Below the pieces are notes generated by a model, which searched no databases, was not told the DNA's origin, and saw only the letters and a program-made list of their open reading frames with translations. The translations under genes and the position numbers were made by a program. Shown in pieces: positions 32,504 to 44,465 of a stretch of DNA of 64,000 nucleotides. This DNA comes from Wyeomyia smithii (taxonomy: Eukaryota; Arthropoda; Insecta; Diptera; Culicidae), in assembly GCF_029784165.1 (NCBI RefSeq), contig NC_073695.1, positions 159,278,646 through 159,342,645 on the forward strand. The letters are read 5' to 3'. Numbering within the stretch: the stretch's first letter is position 1; the number at the start of each line of letters is the position of its first letter.

Positions 32504-35500
32504 TTCAACTGCGTATATGAAGGATTCTATCTCTGTCTTACAGTGGAATTGTAGAAGTATTTTACCAAAAATTGATTCGTTTAAAGTTTTGATAAATAAA
32601 AACAAATACGATGCATTTTCCCTTTGTGAAACTTGGCTTACTTCAAATATTGATCTCAACTTCCATGATTTTAATATTATTCGCCTTGATCGAGACACCC
32701 CATATGGAGGAGTACTTTTAGGGATTAAAAAGTGCTATTCTTTCTATCGTATTAACCTCCCCTCGATTCCAGGCATCGAAGTTGTCGCATGTCAAATGAC
32801 AATACAAGGTAAAGAGCTTTGTATTGCTTCAATATATATTCCTCCCAGAGCACAGGTTGGGCAACGGCTGCTCTTTGATTTAATAGAACTTCTTCCCTCG
32901 CCACGTTTGATTTTGGGAGACTTCAACTCTCATGGTGCGGCTTGTGGTTCCCCTTACAATGATAACCGCTCCTCTTTAATCTATAACCTTTGCGATGACT
33001 TCGACATGACTATTTTAAACAACGGTGAAATGACACGTATCCCGAAACCTCCAGCGCGCCCAAGCGCTCTGGATCTATCCTTATGATCGACGTCGCTACG
33101 GTTGGATTGCACATGGAAGGTAATCCTCGATCCTCACGGTAGCGACCATCTGCCTATTCTTATTTCAATTACAAACGGGTCAACTCGCATGCGACCAATT
33201 GACATTCCGTATGACCTCACACGGAATGTCGATTGGAAGTTATACGAGGAAATGATTTCAAAAGCGGTCGAGTCGATTCAACATCACCCACCACTTGAAG
33301 AATACAACCTCCTCGCGGGCTTAATCCTCGACGCCGCGTTGCAAGCCCAAACGAAGAAATATCCCGGCGTAACGATCAAAGAGCGGCCTCCAACTCCGTG
33401 GTGGGATAAAGAGTGCTCCGATGTCTACACGCAAAGATCCGACGCGTTTTTGGCCTTCCAGAAGGGAGGTATACCCGACGACTATATACGGTATTCGGAG
33501 CTTAATACCAAGCTTAAAAGCCTGGCTAAAGCAAAGAAACGCGGATATTGGCGTCGGTTCGTGAACGAGACGTCGAGGGAGACATCGATGAGCACTCTTT
33601 GGAACACAGCCCGAAGAATGCGGAATCGCGTAACGGTCAACGAAAGCGAGGAGTCTTCAAGTCGGTGGATATTTGATTTTGCCAGGAACGTATGTCCGGA
33701 CTCTGTTCCTGCGCGAAACTTTGTTCGCGATGCGTCTCCGGGTCACGACGCGATAGAATCACCTTTTACGATGGCAGAATTTTCAGTTGCCCTCCTGTCC
33801 TGTAACAATAACGCGCCTGGGTTAGATAGAATCAAATTCAACTTGTTGAAGAATCTACCCGGCAATGCCAAGAGGCGCTTGTTGAACTTGTTCAATAAGT
33901 TCCTGGAGCAAAACATTGTACCGCAGGATTGGAGGCAAGTGAAGGTGATCGCCATCCAAAAACCAGGGAAACCAGCTTCTGATCACAACTCTTATAGGCC
34001 GATTGCAATGCTATCCTGTATCCGGAAATTGATGGAAAAAATGATACTCCGTCGTTTAGACCATTGGGTCGAATCAAATGGTCTACTATCAGATACTCAA
34101 TTTGGCTTCCGCCGTGCCAAAGGGACGAATGATTGTCTTGCGTTGCTTTCAACAGATATTCAGCTGGCGTATGCTCGCAAAGAACAAATGGCGTCTGCGT
34201 TCTTGGACATTAAGAGGGCTTTTGATTCCGTTTCTATTGACATTCTTTCGGGTAAACTTCACCGACAAGGATTTTCTCCAATTTTGAACAATTTTTTGCA
34301 CAATTTGTTGTCCGAAAAGCACATGCATTTTACGCACGGCGATTTGGCAACTTTTCGCATTAGCTACATGGGTCTTCCCCAGGGCTCATGTTTAAGCCCC
34401 CTTCTTTACAACTTTTATGTAAATGACATCGACGAATGTCTGGCAAATTCATGCACGATAAGACAACTTGCAGACGACAGTGTAATCTCTGTTACAGGAG
34501 CCAAAGCTGCCGATTTGCAAGGACCATTGCAAGATACCTTGGACAATTTGTCTGCTTGGGCTTTACAGCTAGGTATCGAATTCTCTCCGGAGAAGACTGA
34601 GATAGTAGTTTTTTCTAGGAAGCATGAACCTGCTCAGCTTCAAACACAATTAATGGGTAAAACGATTTCTCAGGTTTTGGTACACAAATATCTTGGTGTC
34701 TGGTTCGACTCTAAAGGCACCTGGGGTTGTCACGTGAGGTATCTGATGAAAAAATGTCAACAAAGAGTGAATTTTCTTCGTACAATAACCGGACAATGGT
34801 GGGGTGCCCACCCAGGAGACCTTATAAGGCTTTACCAAACAACGATATTGTCTGTTATTGAGTACGGGTGTTTCTGCTTTCGCTCCGCAGCAAACACACA
34901 TTTGATCAAACTGGAGCGAATACAATATCGTTGTTTGCGTATCGCCTTGGGTTGCATGCAATCGACCCATACGATGAGTTTGGAGATCTTAGCTGGAGTA
35001 CTACCATTGAAAAACCGCTTCTGGAGCCTGTCTTCTCGTATTCTAATCAAATGTGAGGTCTTGAACCGTCCCGTGATTGAAAATTTTGAAAGGTTAATCG
35101 AACTTAATTCTCAAACCCGTTTTATGACATTGTATTTCAATCACATGTCCCAAAATATTAACCCTTCTTCGAATATTCCAAATCGTGTCGACTTATCAAA
35201 TACTTCTGATTCTACTGTGTTTTTCGATACATCCATGATAGAAGAAACTCGTGGAATCCCGGATCATTTACGCGTGCAGCAGATCCCCAAAATTTTTTCC
35301 AATAAATATCGAAATATCAACTGCAACAATGTGTTCTACACTGACGGATCACTTCTTGATGGGTCCACTGGCTTCGGTATCTCCAATAACAATTTAACCG
35401 TCTCCCATAAGCTCGATAATCCTGCTTCTGTTTACGTCGCAGAATTAGCTGCAATTCAGTACACCCTAGGGATTATCGAAAAAATGCCCACGGACCATTA

Positions 35501-36182
35501 TTTCATCTTTACGGACAGTCTCAGTTCCATTGAGGCTCTCCGATCGATGAAAGATGTTAAGCACTCTCCGTATTTCCTGGGGAAAATACGGGAACATCTG
35601 AGTGCTTTATCCGAAAAATCTACTCAGATTACCTTAGCGTGGGTCCCTTCTCACTGCTCGATACCGGGTAATGAGAAAGCGGACTCTTTGGCTAAGGTGG
35701 GCGCAACAAACGGTGATATTTATGAAAGACCAATTGCCTTTAATGAATTTTTTGCATTTGTACGTCAGAATACGATCATCAGTTGGCAAAATTCTTGGAC
35801 CAAGGGGGAACTGGGAAGGTGGTTACATTCCATAATCCCCAAGGTATCGACGAACCCGTGGTTCAAGGGGTTGGATGTAAGTCGGGATTTCATTTGCGTG
35901 ATGTCCCGGCTTATGTCCAATCACTATAGATTTGACGCGTATCTCCGTCGTGTTGAGCTCGGGGAGAGTGGTATCTGTGCCTGTGGTGAAGGTTATCACG
36001 ACATAGAGCACGTTGTTTGGTCATGCCCTGTACACCGTGACGCCAGGTCTAGATTAATAGCTTCCCTGCAGGCCGAAGGTAGGCAGCCGGCTGTTCCTGT
36101 TCGTGATGTCTTGGCGAGCCGTGACCTATCCTACATGTCCCTTATATACGTTTTCCTGAAATCCATCCACGCCCCAGTTTAG
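32496..36182 (+). pseudogene. I-1 ORF2: endonuclease, reverse transcriptase, RNase H; one premature TGA
   Basis: 1229 codons from the ATG that overlaps the ORF1 stop. The APE endonuclease shows QWNCRSILPK, CETWLTS, LGDFNSHG and SDHLPILIS. The RT shows YRPIAMLSCIRKLMEKMI, AFLDIKRAFDS, YMGLPQGSCLSPLLYNFY and LADDS (Leu for the usual Phe) near residue 660. The RNase H shows YTDGS near 948, AELAAIQ, FTDSLSS and GNEKADSLAK. A C-terminal CACGEGYHDIEHVVWSC motif follows. The only obvious lesion is TGA at 33084-33086, in the endonuclease, where I-2 has TGT (Cys). Also, I-2 keeps GVAWGS where I-1 reads GAACGS. The rest is open for over 1000 codons. Confidence 0.85.
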
Positions 36183-36724
36183 TCCTATCCCCTTCCGCCT
36201 ACATCCAACCAAACGACAAGAACACGTTAAGACCCCGGATCCGGAAACAGCAATCAGACCCGCACGATACTCTCAAGGCCCGATGGAAACAACCCAATAT
36301 GCCAGTCCGTAATATCTTGGCCCAGCAGCGGAACAAATTTAATATGCTGCTTACCTATGGCAATGAAAACCATCAAACAGCAAACCTGTGCTTTTAATGC
36401 AAAATATTCTAGTTTTAAGTTAGATTTAGTTTCAGCTCGTAGTCGGCAGCGAGGATAAAATATTTGCTTTTAGTTATTAAGATACTTTAGAAAGTAAGCT
36501 ACCAGATATAATTGGCGCCGTTAAACATTGAATTGTATTTGTGCCGTGTCAAATAAACTATAGATGAAGAAAAAAAAATTACAATTATCTTACATCTTAC
36601 ATCGAATTCTAACCGATTTATTAGCATTTGAAATTGGACATATTTTTCACTTTTTTCGGTTTTAGATTTTCATTTCACATCCCTATGTAGCCGAACTTCT
36701 TGAGAGAAGTATTTTACTTTAAAA

Positions 36725-37719
36725 TATTGCGTCAGGGTTGACATGATGTCAAAACTAGAAATAAAAATGGTAAGAAATCAAGTAAATAAACAATTGAGCA
36801 GCCAGAGAATAATAAACCAAGCAGAGAAAGTAAAACAAGTGTAAATCCCAAAAAAATTGCAAGGAACATTATTTCCAAAGACGTTCAGTTTTGAAAAAAA
36901 AAGACAGATAGTTTGTCGATGAGTTCATTTTGATTAACCGTAGACCGACTTTGGGAAAATTCGATAGATCTTACGTTAGAGCGTCGTTTTCAACATCCAT
37001 ATATTTTGTTAGGTTACCCATGGAAAAACTGAAAAAAATGGGATACTCTCTTCATTCAAATAGAGTTCTTCGTTGAACTCCACAGATTCTTCATTACCAG
37101 CTGAAAATTTTTTGTTTGCTCGAAGTAGCGTTGAAAAAAGCAACAATCACATGAACTATGTGATGTCATTATTATGAAAATCACCCTCAAATATGATGGG
37201 TCGAAGGCGATCCATTCTGACCGAAAAATCCGCAAATATCACCATGGTAACAGAAAATAGCTGAAAGTGTTTTTTTTTCGATGCCTTAACGTTCAAGCAA
37301 CAAAGTAAGGAGAATTCAGCAAAAACATAGTCGATTTTAGTGAATTCTCCCATATAAAAACTCGCAAACGCATATAAAAACTTAGTATTCTAGAGCAAAC
37401 TAAAATCTTAACCAAAGAATAGATGAAAAACCACCAATAATTTTTTCTTAAGTTTTTTTAACATTCCCGGCTTGCTCATACGTTTACATAAAAATTGAAA
37501 ATAAAAATAAACATAAACTTATGTTATAATGACTGAAACAATATTCTCGAAGCAAATTAGCCCCGTGCAATTTTTTGATAATGACTTCAAAATTTTTTAT
37601 ATCTTTCGATAAAAAAGACTAAAGTCTAAATATTTAATGTCAAATATTGTATCAAATTTCCACAAATTAAAATAATTTACACTTAGGGAACATTCGTAAA
37701 TGATAAAAACCCGTTAAGC
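36725..37719. other. Non-coding AT-rich DNA
   Basis: No ORF with recognisable similarity and no inverted-repeat boundaries seen. Confidence 0.4.
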
Positions 37720-37723
37720 AAAC

Positions 37724-38092
37724 AGACGGAAGGCATACGGACGCAAGGCATAGAACGCTAGGCATAATGGATGGCAGGCATACGGGCACGAGGCATATGG
37801 ACGCGAGGCCGAATAGACGCGAAGCTTTCTAAATGACACCCTGAAGCGAAATACATGTTATTAAAAGAGGGCTGTGATGATGACGATAATACCGTATTCA
37901 GCCTCGCGTCCATTCGGCCTTGCGTCCATTCGGCCTCACGTCCATTCGGCCTCACGTCCGTTATGCCTTATGGCCTTATGCCTCGTATCCATTATGCCTC
38001 ACATCCATTAAGCCTCGCGTCTGTATGCATAGCATACAATGCCTAACATCCATATGCCTAGCGTCCATATGTCTCGTGTCCCGTATCCTTCG
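37724..38092. repeat. Foldback minisatellite: two inverted arrays of a short unit
   Basis: The left array (37724-37824) repeats units like GGCATACGGACGCAA, and the right array (about 37898-38092) repeats the inverse, such as GCGTCCATTCGGCCTC and CATCCATATGCCT. About 70 bp separate them. The arrays could fold on each other. Frames through the right array give repetitive shadow peptides and are not genes. Confidence 0.75.
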
Positions 38093-38286
38093 TAAATACG
38101 TAAATACGGGGGAGGTACTTAGCGAAGTGTTACACTGCGTGAGGCCACCATGCAAAATTGCGTTTTGCGGAGAGAAGGGGTATTAAGAATTGCCAAATTC
38201 CGCGTTACCTAATATACGAGTGTTCCCATATCGGCTGTGATTTGCGGTATTTCTACAATCAGGAAAAAATCCAGCATACACAATCA

Positions 38287-38432
38287 CTATCGGCGCGGTA
38301 AAAATTTTCTCGGCGGCGCGCTAAAAATTTCCTCGGCGGCGCGCCGAGTCCAAATCATCGGCGGCGGCGGCGGCGGCGTGCGTAAAAGTGTCGGCGGCGG
38401 CGGCGCGGCGTGGCGGCGCACAGGACTAGGTA
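38287..38432. repeat. CGG-rich microsatellite region
   Basis: CGGCGGCGG runs with TCGGCGGCGCG interruptions, ending GGCGGCGCACAGGACTAG. Related to 19183-19311. Confidence 0.7.
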
Positions 38433-38519
38433 AGATCGTCCGTGCTATTACTTTTAGTCATTATGGTGCTCGTTGTGGTATGAGAACTGAAGAAAACTAG
38501 GTTTAGGAGCATTTCTCGC

Positions 38520-38990
38520 TTGAAAATGCGTTGCGGCACCAACTTTGAGGCCTATATCTTTTGATCAAAAAATAACACCACCGCGAAATTTTCAGGGAAG
38601 TTTCGAAATTTCGTCAAAAATACTTGTGATTTTTTCAGATTTTTCAGTGCTTCAGAACATAGATTTTCAACATATTGTTTTAAATAGTTACTATTGAAAA
38701 AATATTCTTTTTCTCAAAAAAAAATTCGTAAACTACAACTAAGGATGCATCTGCTGTGAAACTTTTATCAAAATCGATGCAATATATTTGAAGCTATGTC
38801 TGTTTAAAATCAATTTTGACCTAAATTTCAAATGACAATAACAACTTGAAAACTTACTTAAATTCAATAAAATTGGAAAATCACCTTCCCGAGTGAAACT
38901 GTTGAAGTTTTTAATACTTATTTGAAAAAAACAGACATCGCGATTTTTAGTGATCCGTTTCACGAATTCTGACCCTATAACTATTTTCAC
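38520..38990 (-). repeat. Dispersed repeat, inverted copy of 25842-26318
   Basis: The sequence from TTGAAAATGCGTTGCGGCAC to TCACGAATTCTGACCC is the reverse complement of most of 25842-26318, with modest divergence. No coding potential. Immediately followed by a hAT-like MITE. Confidence 0.75.
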
Positions 38991-39003
38991 TATTTCCGAA
39001 AGT

Positions 39004-39470
39004 TAGGGATACCATCCGTCCTGATTTAGCAGGACATGTCCTGATTTTGAGACCCATATGAAGCGTCCTGATTTATTTTTCATATTTTAGCATTTGTCCT
39101 GATTTTACTTAATGAAGCTAGGTTTTCAAAAAGGTAGCAAACTGTTCAGTACTTTCATTTTGATTCCGAAAAAAACGAACTTAATTCGAACAAATTTTTT
39201 CTCTGGTTGAATCTTGACGAGAGAAATTGTTTAGTCGTTGAAACCGTTAAACGTTTTTTGACAATTGTTAAGTTTATTTCAAACAGTTTAGTTGCAAGAT
39301 TGAATCGTTCGAGAAACCTGTTAAATATGAGTCTTTTGGCGTATTTTGAAGTGCAAATCTCAAATTATTTATTTTATTTATTGTTACCTCAAAAATAAAA
39401 ATAGCTTAGATAAAATTTTTGCTGGAAAAAAGTTGTCCTGATTTTTAACTCCGACCAAATGGTAACCCTA
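39004..39470. mobile_element. hAT-like MITE, 467 bp, about 8-bp target duplication
   Basis: The termini TAGGGATACCAT and ATGGTAACCCTA are inverted repeats. The flanks CCGAAAGT (38996-39003) and CCGAAAGA (39471-39478) match at seven of eight bases. GTCCTGATTTT motifs recur inside both ends. TAGGG termini and an 8-bp duplication fit hAT. No transposase. Confidence 0.7.
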
Positions 39471-39946
39471 CCGAAAGAGCCATAACGTAAGATGCGATTT
39501 TTTGAGTCCGCCACCGTTGTTACGGTTGGAATCGCTTCCAAAAGCGATCAGTTCATTTGCTCAGCAGTCTTCGCTTGGGAAGTGTCGCATTTATTTACAG
39601 CTGCTACCGTCATTAATTTTCTTTATAATTGCAGATCTGAAGTATTGATTCAATATTGGAAATACCAGGATTTGCAACTCTACAGGATACCGCCATCAGT
39701 ATTCAAGAGATTTGAAGATTCCAAGAGATCCAGAGCTATTCAAGATTTGCTGCTCTACAGGATACAGGAATCAGAGTTTTCAAGGGGTTCGAAGGTTTCG
39801 AAAGATCAACGACAATTCAAGTACACCAAGAAATTTAAAGATCAAGATTTCTTTTATTATAACAGCTAAGTATAGAACTTAATTTATTATATTTGTATCC
39901 ATTTGCATTTTTTGTTGCCCTACCATAGTGTGCTCTTTTACACACA

Positions 39947-41302
39947 ATGGAAGTGGATGAAAAAAATTTGGCCGATCCTGTTTCTATTACACCTAAACCT
40001 CCTGACCCTTTTTCCACTGTTTCCTCAATTCCCTCACGCGTTAAACTGTATCCAGACGGATTGACTGGTTCATTTGTTGTTTATTTCCGACCAAAAATCG
40101 GGCCCAAATCAAAGCCCTTAAACATCATTCAGATATCTAAAGATTTAGAGTCTCATTTCAAGTCTATCATTGAAATTTCTAAGGTCAGACCTAACAAATT
40201 GAGAGTTGTGGTTAAAGACCTTACTCAAGCTAATAAAATTGCTACTTCGGAGTTTTTCACCCGAGAATATCATGTTTATGTTCCCGCTCGAGATGTAGAA
40301 ATTGACGGTGTTGTTACCGATTCCAGCTTATCCAGTGAATTTCTTTTAAAAGACGGTGTTGGATATTTCAAGAACACTTCCATTCCAACGGTTAAAATTC
40401 TCGATTGTCAACAATTGAGATCCGTGTCCTTTGTAGAAGGGAAGAAAATATATTCCCCCTCAGATTCATTTCGTGTCACATTCGCTGGATCTGCTTTACC
40501 ATCTCACATCTCGATTCACAATGTCCTTGTACCCGTTCGCCTGTATATTCCACGAGTCATGAACTGCACCAATTACAAACAGTTAGGCCATACTTCTGCC
40601 TACTGTTGCAATAAAAGTCGATGCGGTAAATGTGGGGGAAACCATCTTGATGACTCTTGCAATCAAGAAAATAATAGTTGTTATTACTGTGGTGAAACCA
40701 AACATGAACTCTCGAATTGTTCCTTATTCATTCAACATAAAATTAAAATGAAACGATCTCTTAAAGACCGCGCTAAACGCAGTTATTCTGATCTCCTTAA
40801 GCAATCGGAAACAAATTCTCTTATTTCTTCTAATATTTATGATTTATTGTCCTCTGATGAGACGGACTGCGATGTTCCTCTTGCTGGTCCTTCTTTTTCA
40901 AACCCTGGTTGGTCTAGAAAAAGGAAAAATCTTTCTTCCCCAAAACTTCCCAACAAGGGCCCTAAAATATCACTTAATAGAAATGGTAATGTTCCCAAAT
41001 CTAATCACGATACTGAAAAATCAAATCAAACTTCCTCTAGAATTTTAAATTTAAAGTCAACACAAGAGTTTCCACCACTATCACCCAAAAACTGTGATAG
41101 CTCATTCACACCTTCAAATAAACAAACAAAATCAGGAATTCTGAAATTTTCTCATGTAATAAACTGGATTCTTGAATCATTAAACACACCGGACCCTTTC
41201 AGCAAATTTATTCATTCATTACTCCCTGTTTTCAAAACATTTTTAAAGCAGCTTACCTCTCAATGGCCCCTCATTTCTACTTTAATATCCTTCGATGACT
41301 AA
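39947..41302 (+). CDS. I-2 ORF1: gag-like protein with one damaged zinc knuckle
   Basis: 451 residues, uninterrupted, colinear with I-1 ORF1. The conserved central part (for example KVRPNKLRVVVKDLTQANKI) and the basic SRKRKNLSSPKLPNKGPK segment are kept. In the first knuckle the second cysteine is tyrosine (CTNYKQLGHTSAYC, residue about 210), which should abolish zinc binding there. Knuckles two and three (CGKCGGNHLDDSC, CYYCGETKHELSNC) are intact. The stop overlaps the original ORF2 ATG (ATGACTAA at 41295-41302). Confidence 0.85.
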   Translation: MEVDEKNLADPVSITPKPPDPFSTVSSIPSRVKLYPDGLTGSFVVYFRPKIGPKSKPLNIIQISKDLESHFKSIIEISKVRPNKLRVVVKDLTQANKIATSEFFTREYHVYVPARDVEIDGVVTDSSLSSEFLLKDGVGYFKNTSIPTVKILDCQQLRSVSFVEGKKIYSPSDSFRVTFAGSALPSHISIHNVLVPVRLYIPRVMNCTNYKQLGHTSAYCCNKSRCGKCGGNHLDDSCNQENNSCYYCGETKHELSNCSLFIQHKIKMKRSLKDRAKRSYSDLLKQSETNSLISSNIYDLLSSDETDCDVPLAGPSFSNPGWSRKRKNLSSPKLPNKGPKISLNRNGNVPKSNHDTEKSNQTSSRILNLKSTQEFPPLSPKNCDSSFTPSNKQTKSGILKFSHVINWILESLNTPDPFSKFIHSLLPVFKTFLKQLTSQWPLISTLISFDD

Positions 41303-43164
41303 CTTATCGTCTGAGACTAATGATTTTATACATATTTACAATGGAATTGCAGAAGTATCATACCAAAACTTGATCCATTCAAAGCTATGATTAATAATTT
41401 GAAATGTGATGTGTTTTCTATTTGTGAAACATGGCTCACTTCAGATATCAATCTCAATTTCAATAATTACAATATCGTACGATTAGATCGAGATATTCCC
41501 TATGGAGGTGTACTTTTAGGGATTAAAAAGTGTTATTCTTTTTATAAAATTAATTTACCTTCAATTCAAGGCATCGAATGTGTAGCTTGTCAAATTAACA
41601 TACAAGACAAAGATCTCTGCATTGCTTCTGTATATATCCCTCCTAAAGCACTAATTAGACAACAAATGCTTTCTGATATTGTCGAACTTCTACCCTCACC
41701 CCGTTTAATATTGGGAGATTTTAACTCTCATGGTGTAGCTTGGGGTTCATCTTACAACGATAACCGCTCCACTTTGATTTATAATCTTTGTGACAATTTT
41801 AATATGACTGTTTTGAACAATGGAGATATGACACGTGTTCCGAAACCACCGGCTCGTCCAAGCGCATTGGATTTATCATTATGTTCAACGTCATTACGGT
41901 TAGATTGTAGCTGGAAGGTTGTCTATGATCCCCATGGTAGTGATCATTTACCAATTTTAATTTCAATTAATAATGGGTCAAATAGTACTCGACCAATTGA
42001 CATTCCGTATGACCTTACATTAAATATTGATTGGGAAATTTATAAATTAAAAATTACAGAAGCTTTAGAGGCATTGCAACACCTTCCACTTCTTGAAAAA
42101 TATGATTCATTTGCGGGTTTAATTTTAAATTCTGCAATACTAGCCCAAAGGAAAAAATATCTTGGCGTTTCAACTAAAAGACGACCTCCTACTCCTTGGT
42201 GGGACAAAGAGTGCTCAAAAATTTATGTTAAAAAATCAAACGCGTATAAGATTTTCCGGAAAAAAGGAAAAATCGAAGACTTTGTACGATACATGAAGTT
42301 AGAATCCATGTTTAAAAACTTGATCAAAGCTAAAAAACGTGGTTATTGGCGACGATTCGTTAATGAGCTTTCCAGAGAAACATCTATGAATACTCTTTGG
42401 AACACTGCTAGAAGAATGAGAAATCGAGTAGTGGCTAATGAAAATGAAGAATGTTCAAATCAATGGATATTAAATTTTGCAAAAAAAGTATGTCCAGACA
42501 CTGTTCCTGCTCAAAAAATTAATCGTGACAATTTTTCTGAACAATCGGTGATGGAACTACCATTTTCTATTACTGAACTGTCTATCGCTCTTCTCTCTTC
42601 CAATAATAATGCCCCTGGTCTGGATAAAATAAAATTTTATTTACTGCAAAATTTACCTGACATTGCTAAAAAAATGTTGTTAGATTTATACAATAATTTT
42701 TTTGAACTAAACATCATTCCACATGATTGGAGACAAGTAAAGGTGATTGCTATCCAAAAACCTGGAAAACCTGATTCTAATCATAACTCATATCGTCCAA
42801 TTGCGATGCTTTCTTGTATTCGTAAATTGTTTGAAAAAATGATTTTATATCGTTTAGACCATTGGGTTGAAAGTAATAATTTATTATCACACACCCAGTT
42901 TGGCTTCCGTAGAACTAAAGGAACAAATGATTGTCTCGCATTACTTTCAACAGAAATCCAGATTGCATTTGCTCAAAAAGAACAAATGGCTTCTGTATTC
43001 TTAGACATTAAGGGAGCCTTTGATTCTTTTTCTATAGATGTTCTTTCTGATAAACTTCATCAAAAAGGTCTTCCTCCTAAATTTAATAATTTTTTATACA
43101 ATCTACTATCAGAAAAACATATGCATTTCTCTCATGGTAGTTTGTCAGCGTTTAGACTTAGCTA

Positions 43165-44465
43165 AGGAATGTTCATTTTATAAAACGGACATTTTGAATA
43201 GACGATAAAAACTAAACATTAACTCCAAATTTGATGAATCTTCCTTTATCGTGTAGTTGAGTTTGTTGACATTGTGCCGGTGTTTTGGTTTTGGTGTCGG
43301 AACGGTTAAGTTTCGGAAAATGGCACGAATCGATCAAGATACTCGTTTTTGGATTGTTCAAAAGTACTGTTCCGAGGGACTATTCTGTAGAAATATTGCA
43401 AAACTTGTGAAAAGGTCTAAGTCTACTGTGTACCAGATCATCAGAAAGTTTGGAGAATACGATTCTCTTGAAGATTTGCCAAGATCCAAAACCAGAAAAG
43501 GTGCGGCTATTCCACAAATCGAGCAGAAGTGTGTGAAGCTTTTACTGTCCAATGAATGTGACTCTGTGCGAAAAATTGCTTAAAAACTCAGAGTTAGTAT
43601 AGGAACGGTTCAAAATATCAAACGAAGGAATAACATCAGAACCTACAAAAAACAGAAGACACCGAAACGGACCGAGGAACAGCATGAACGGGCAAAGGAA
43701 CGATGTCAGAGGTTGGATAGGATACTGAAAAAGCAATGAAACTGTTGCATTTTAATGGATGACGAGACTTACTGAAAACTGGACGCAACAACACTTCCGG
43801 GGCCACAATTTTTCAATTCTATTGTAGGTAGGGAAGTACCAGATGTAAAACGATCGATTAGAATGGACAAGTTTGGTAAGAAAGTGCTTGTATGGCAAGC
43901 TTTTTGTTCTTGTGGAAAAAAAAGTTTGCCATATTTCACAATAGGAACCATAAGCGCTGAGAATTACCGGAAGGAGTGCATTCAAAAACGTCTTGTTGCT
44001 GTGTATCGTCAACACAAGACCCCACCAATGTTCTGGCCAGACCTTGCATCCGCCCACTACGCTGCTGCCACTCTTGAAATGCTGAAGAAATATACGATTA
44101 AATTCGTCGAAAAGGCGAATAATCCACCAAATTGTCCAGAGCTACGTCCGGTTGAACGCTATTGGGTAATTATCAAGCGGTATCTTCGAAAGGATGGTAG
44201 AGAAACACAGTCAATTGATGAGTTCAAGAAAATGTGGTCATCTGCAAGCCGAAAAGTTAAGCCAGAAACTGTAAAGAGGCTTGTGAGTGGAGTTCGAGGA
44301 AAAGTTCACCAGTTTTATAGTTAGATGAACTTAGTTAGGTTTTACATTTTGTACTTTTTGTTGAAAACTAAACCTTCATTTTGCAAAAAACCGTCTAGAA
44401 ATTGCTTGAAAAATAATAAAGATATCACCAAAACAAAGTGTCCGTTTGATAAAATGAACAGTCCT
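43165..44465 (+). mobile_element. DD37E Tc1/mariner-superfamily transposon, complete with TIRs and TA duplication
   Basis: 1301 bp with inverted termini AGGAATGTTCATTTTATAAA and AGGACTGTTCATTTTATCAA continuing to about 32 bp, flanked by TA (43163-43164 and 44466-44467). The homologous position in I-1 (near 34364) is the uninterrupted AGCTACATGGG, which defines the empty site. It encodes one transposase with three stops. Confidence 0.9.
43320..44324 (+). pseudogene. DD37E transposase with three in-frame stops
   Basis: A single frame from ATG 43320 to TAG 44322-44324. The N-terminus is helix-turn-helix (IAKLVKRSKSTVYQIIRKFG). The catalytic triad is visible: first Asp in LMDDETY at about 43758, second in FWPDLASAHYA near 44040, and Glu in CPELRPVERYW near 44150. 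Exactly 37 residues lie between the second Asp and the Glu, which defines DD37E. Stops at TAA 43581-43583, TGA 43737-43739 and TGA 43773-43775 inactivate it, but there is no frameshift and the triad is intact. The enzyme would cut and paste the element at TA. Confidence 0.9.

Larger units (their letters stand above)
30713..36574 (+). mobile_element. I-clade non-LTR retrotransposon I-1, full length
   Basis: The element starts at CATTCCGCG, has a 420-bp 5' UTR with imperfect internal repeats, ORF1, ORF2 (endonuclease, RT, RNase H), a 390-bp 3' UTR and a short A tail. AAATTACAATT occurs at both edges (left within 30701-30712, right within 36571-36586), giving a target duplication inside family X. 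An ORF1 with three CCHC knuckles plus a C-terminal RNase H points to the I clade. The mosquito MosquI group is the closest I can recall. Only one nonsense codon is seen. Confidence 0.85.
29020..36724. repeat. Family X copy 4, hosting a SINE and a retrotransposon
   Basis: X sequence starts at AATCACAGGAGGG (29020) and ends GTATTTTACTTTAAAA (36724). It is interrupted by a tRNA-derived SINE (30284-30544) and by I-clade element I-1 (30713-36574). Removing both leaves about 1.6 kb of contiguous X. Confidence 0.75.

Noticed and set aside
37720..38092. CRISPR-like array
   Set aside because: Units are degenerate and contiguous with no spacers, and the genome is eukaryotic.
37855..38186. Overlapping frames rich in RPFGLTSIRP and similar
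   Set aside because: Translations of the inverted minisatellite array; several frames are open at once because the unit lacks stops.
39492..39869. 125-residue ORF upstream of I-2 ORF1
   Set aside because: Begins in target DNA outside the element and runs across the insertion border into the 5' UTR, so it is accidental.
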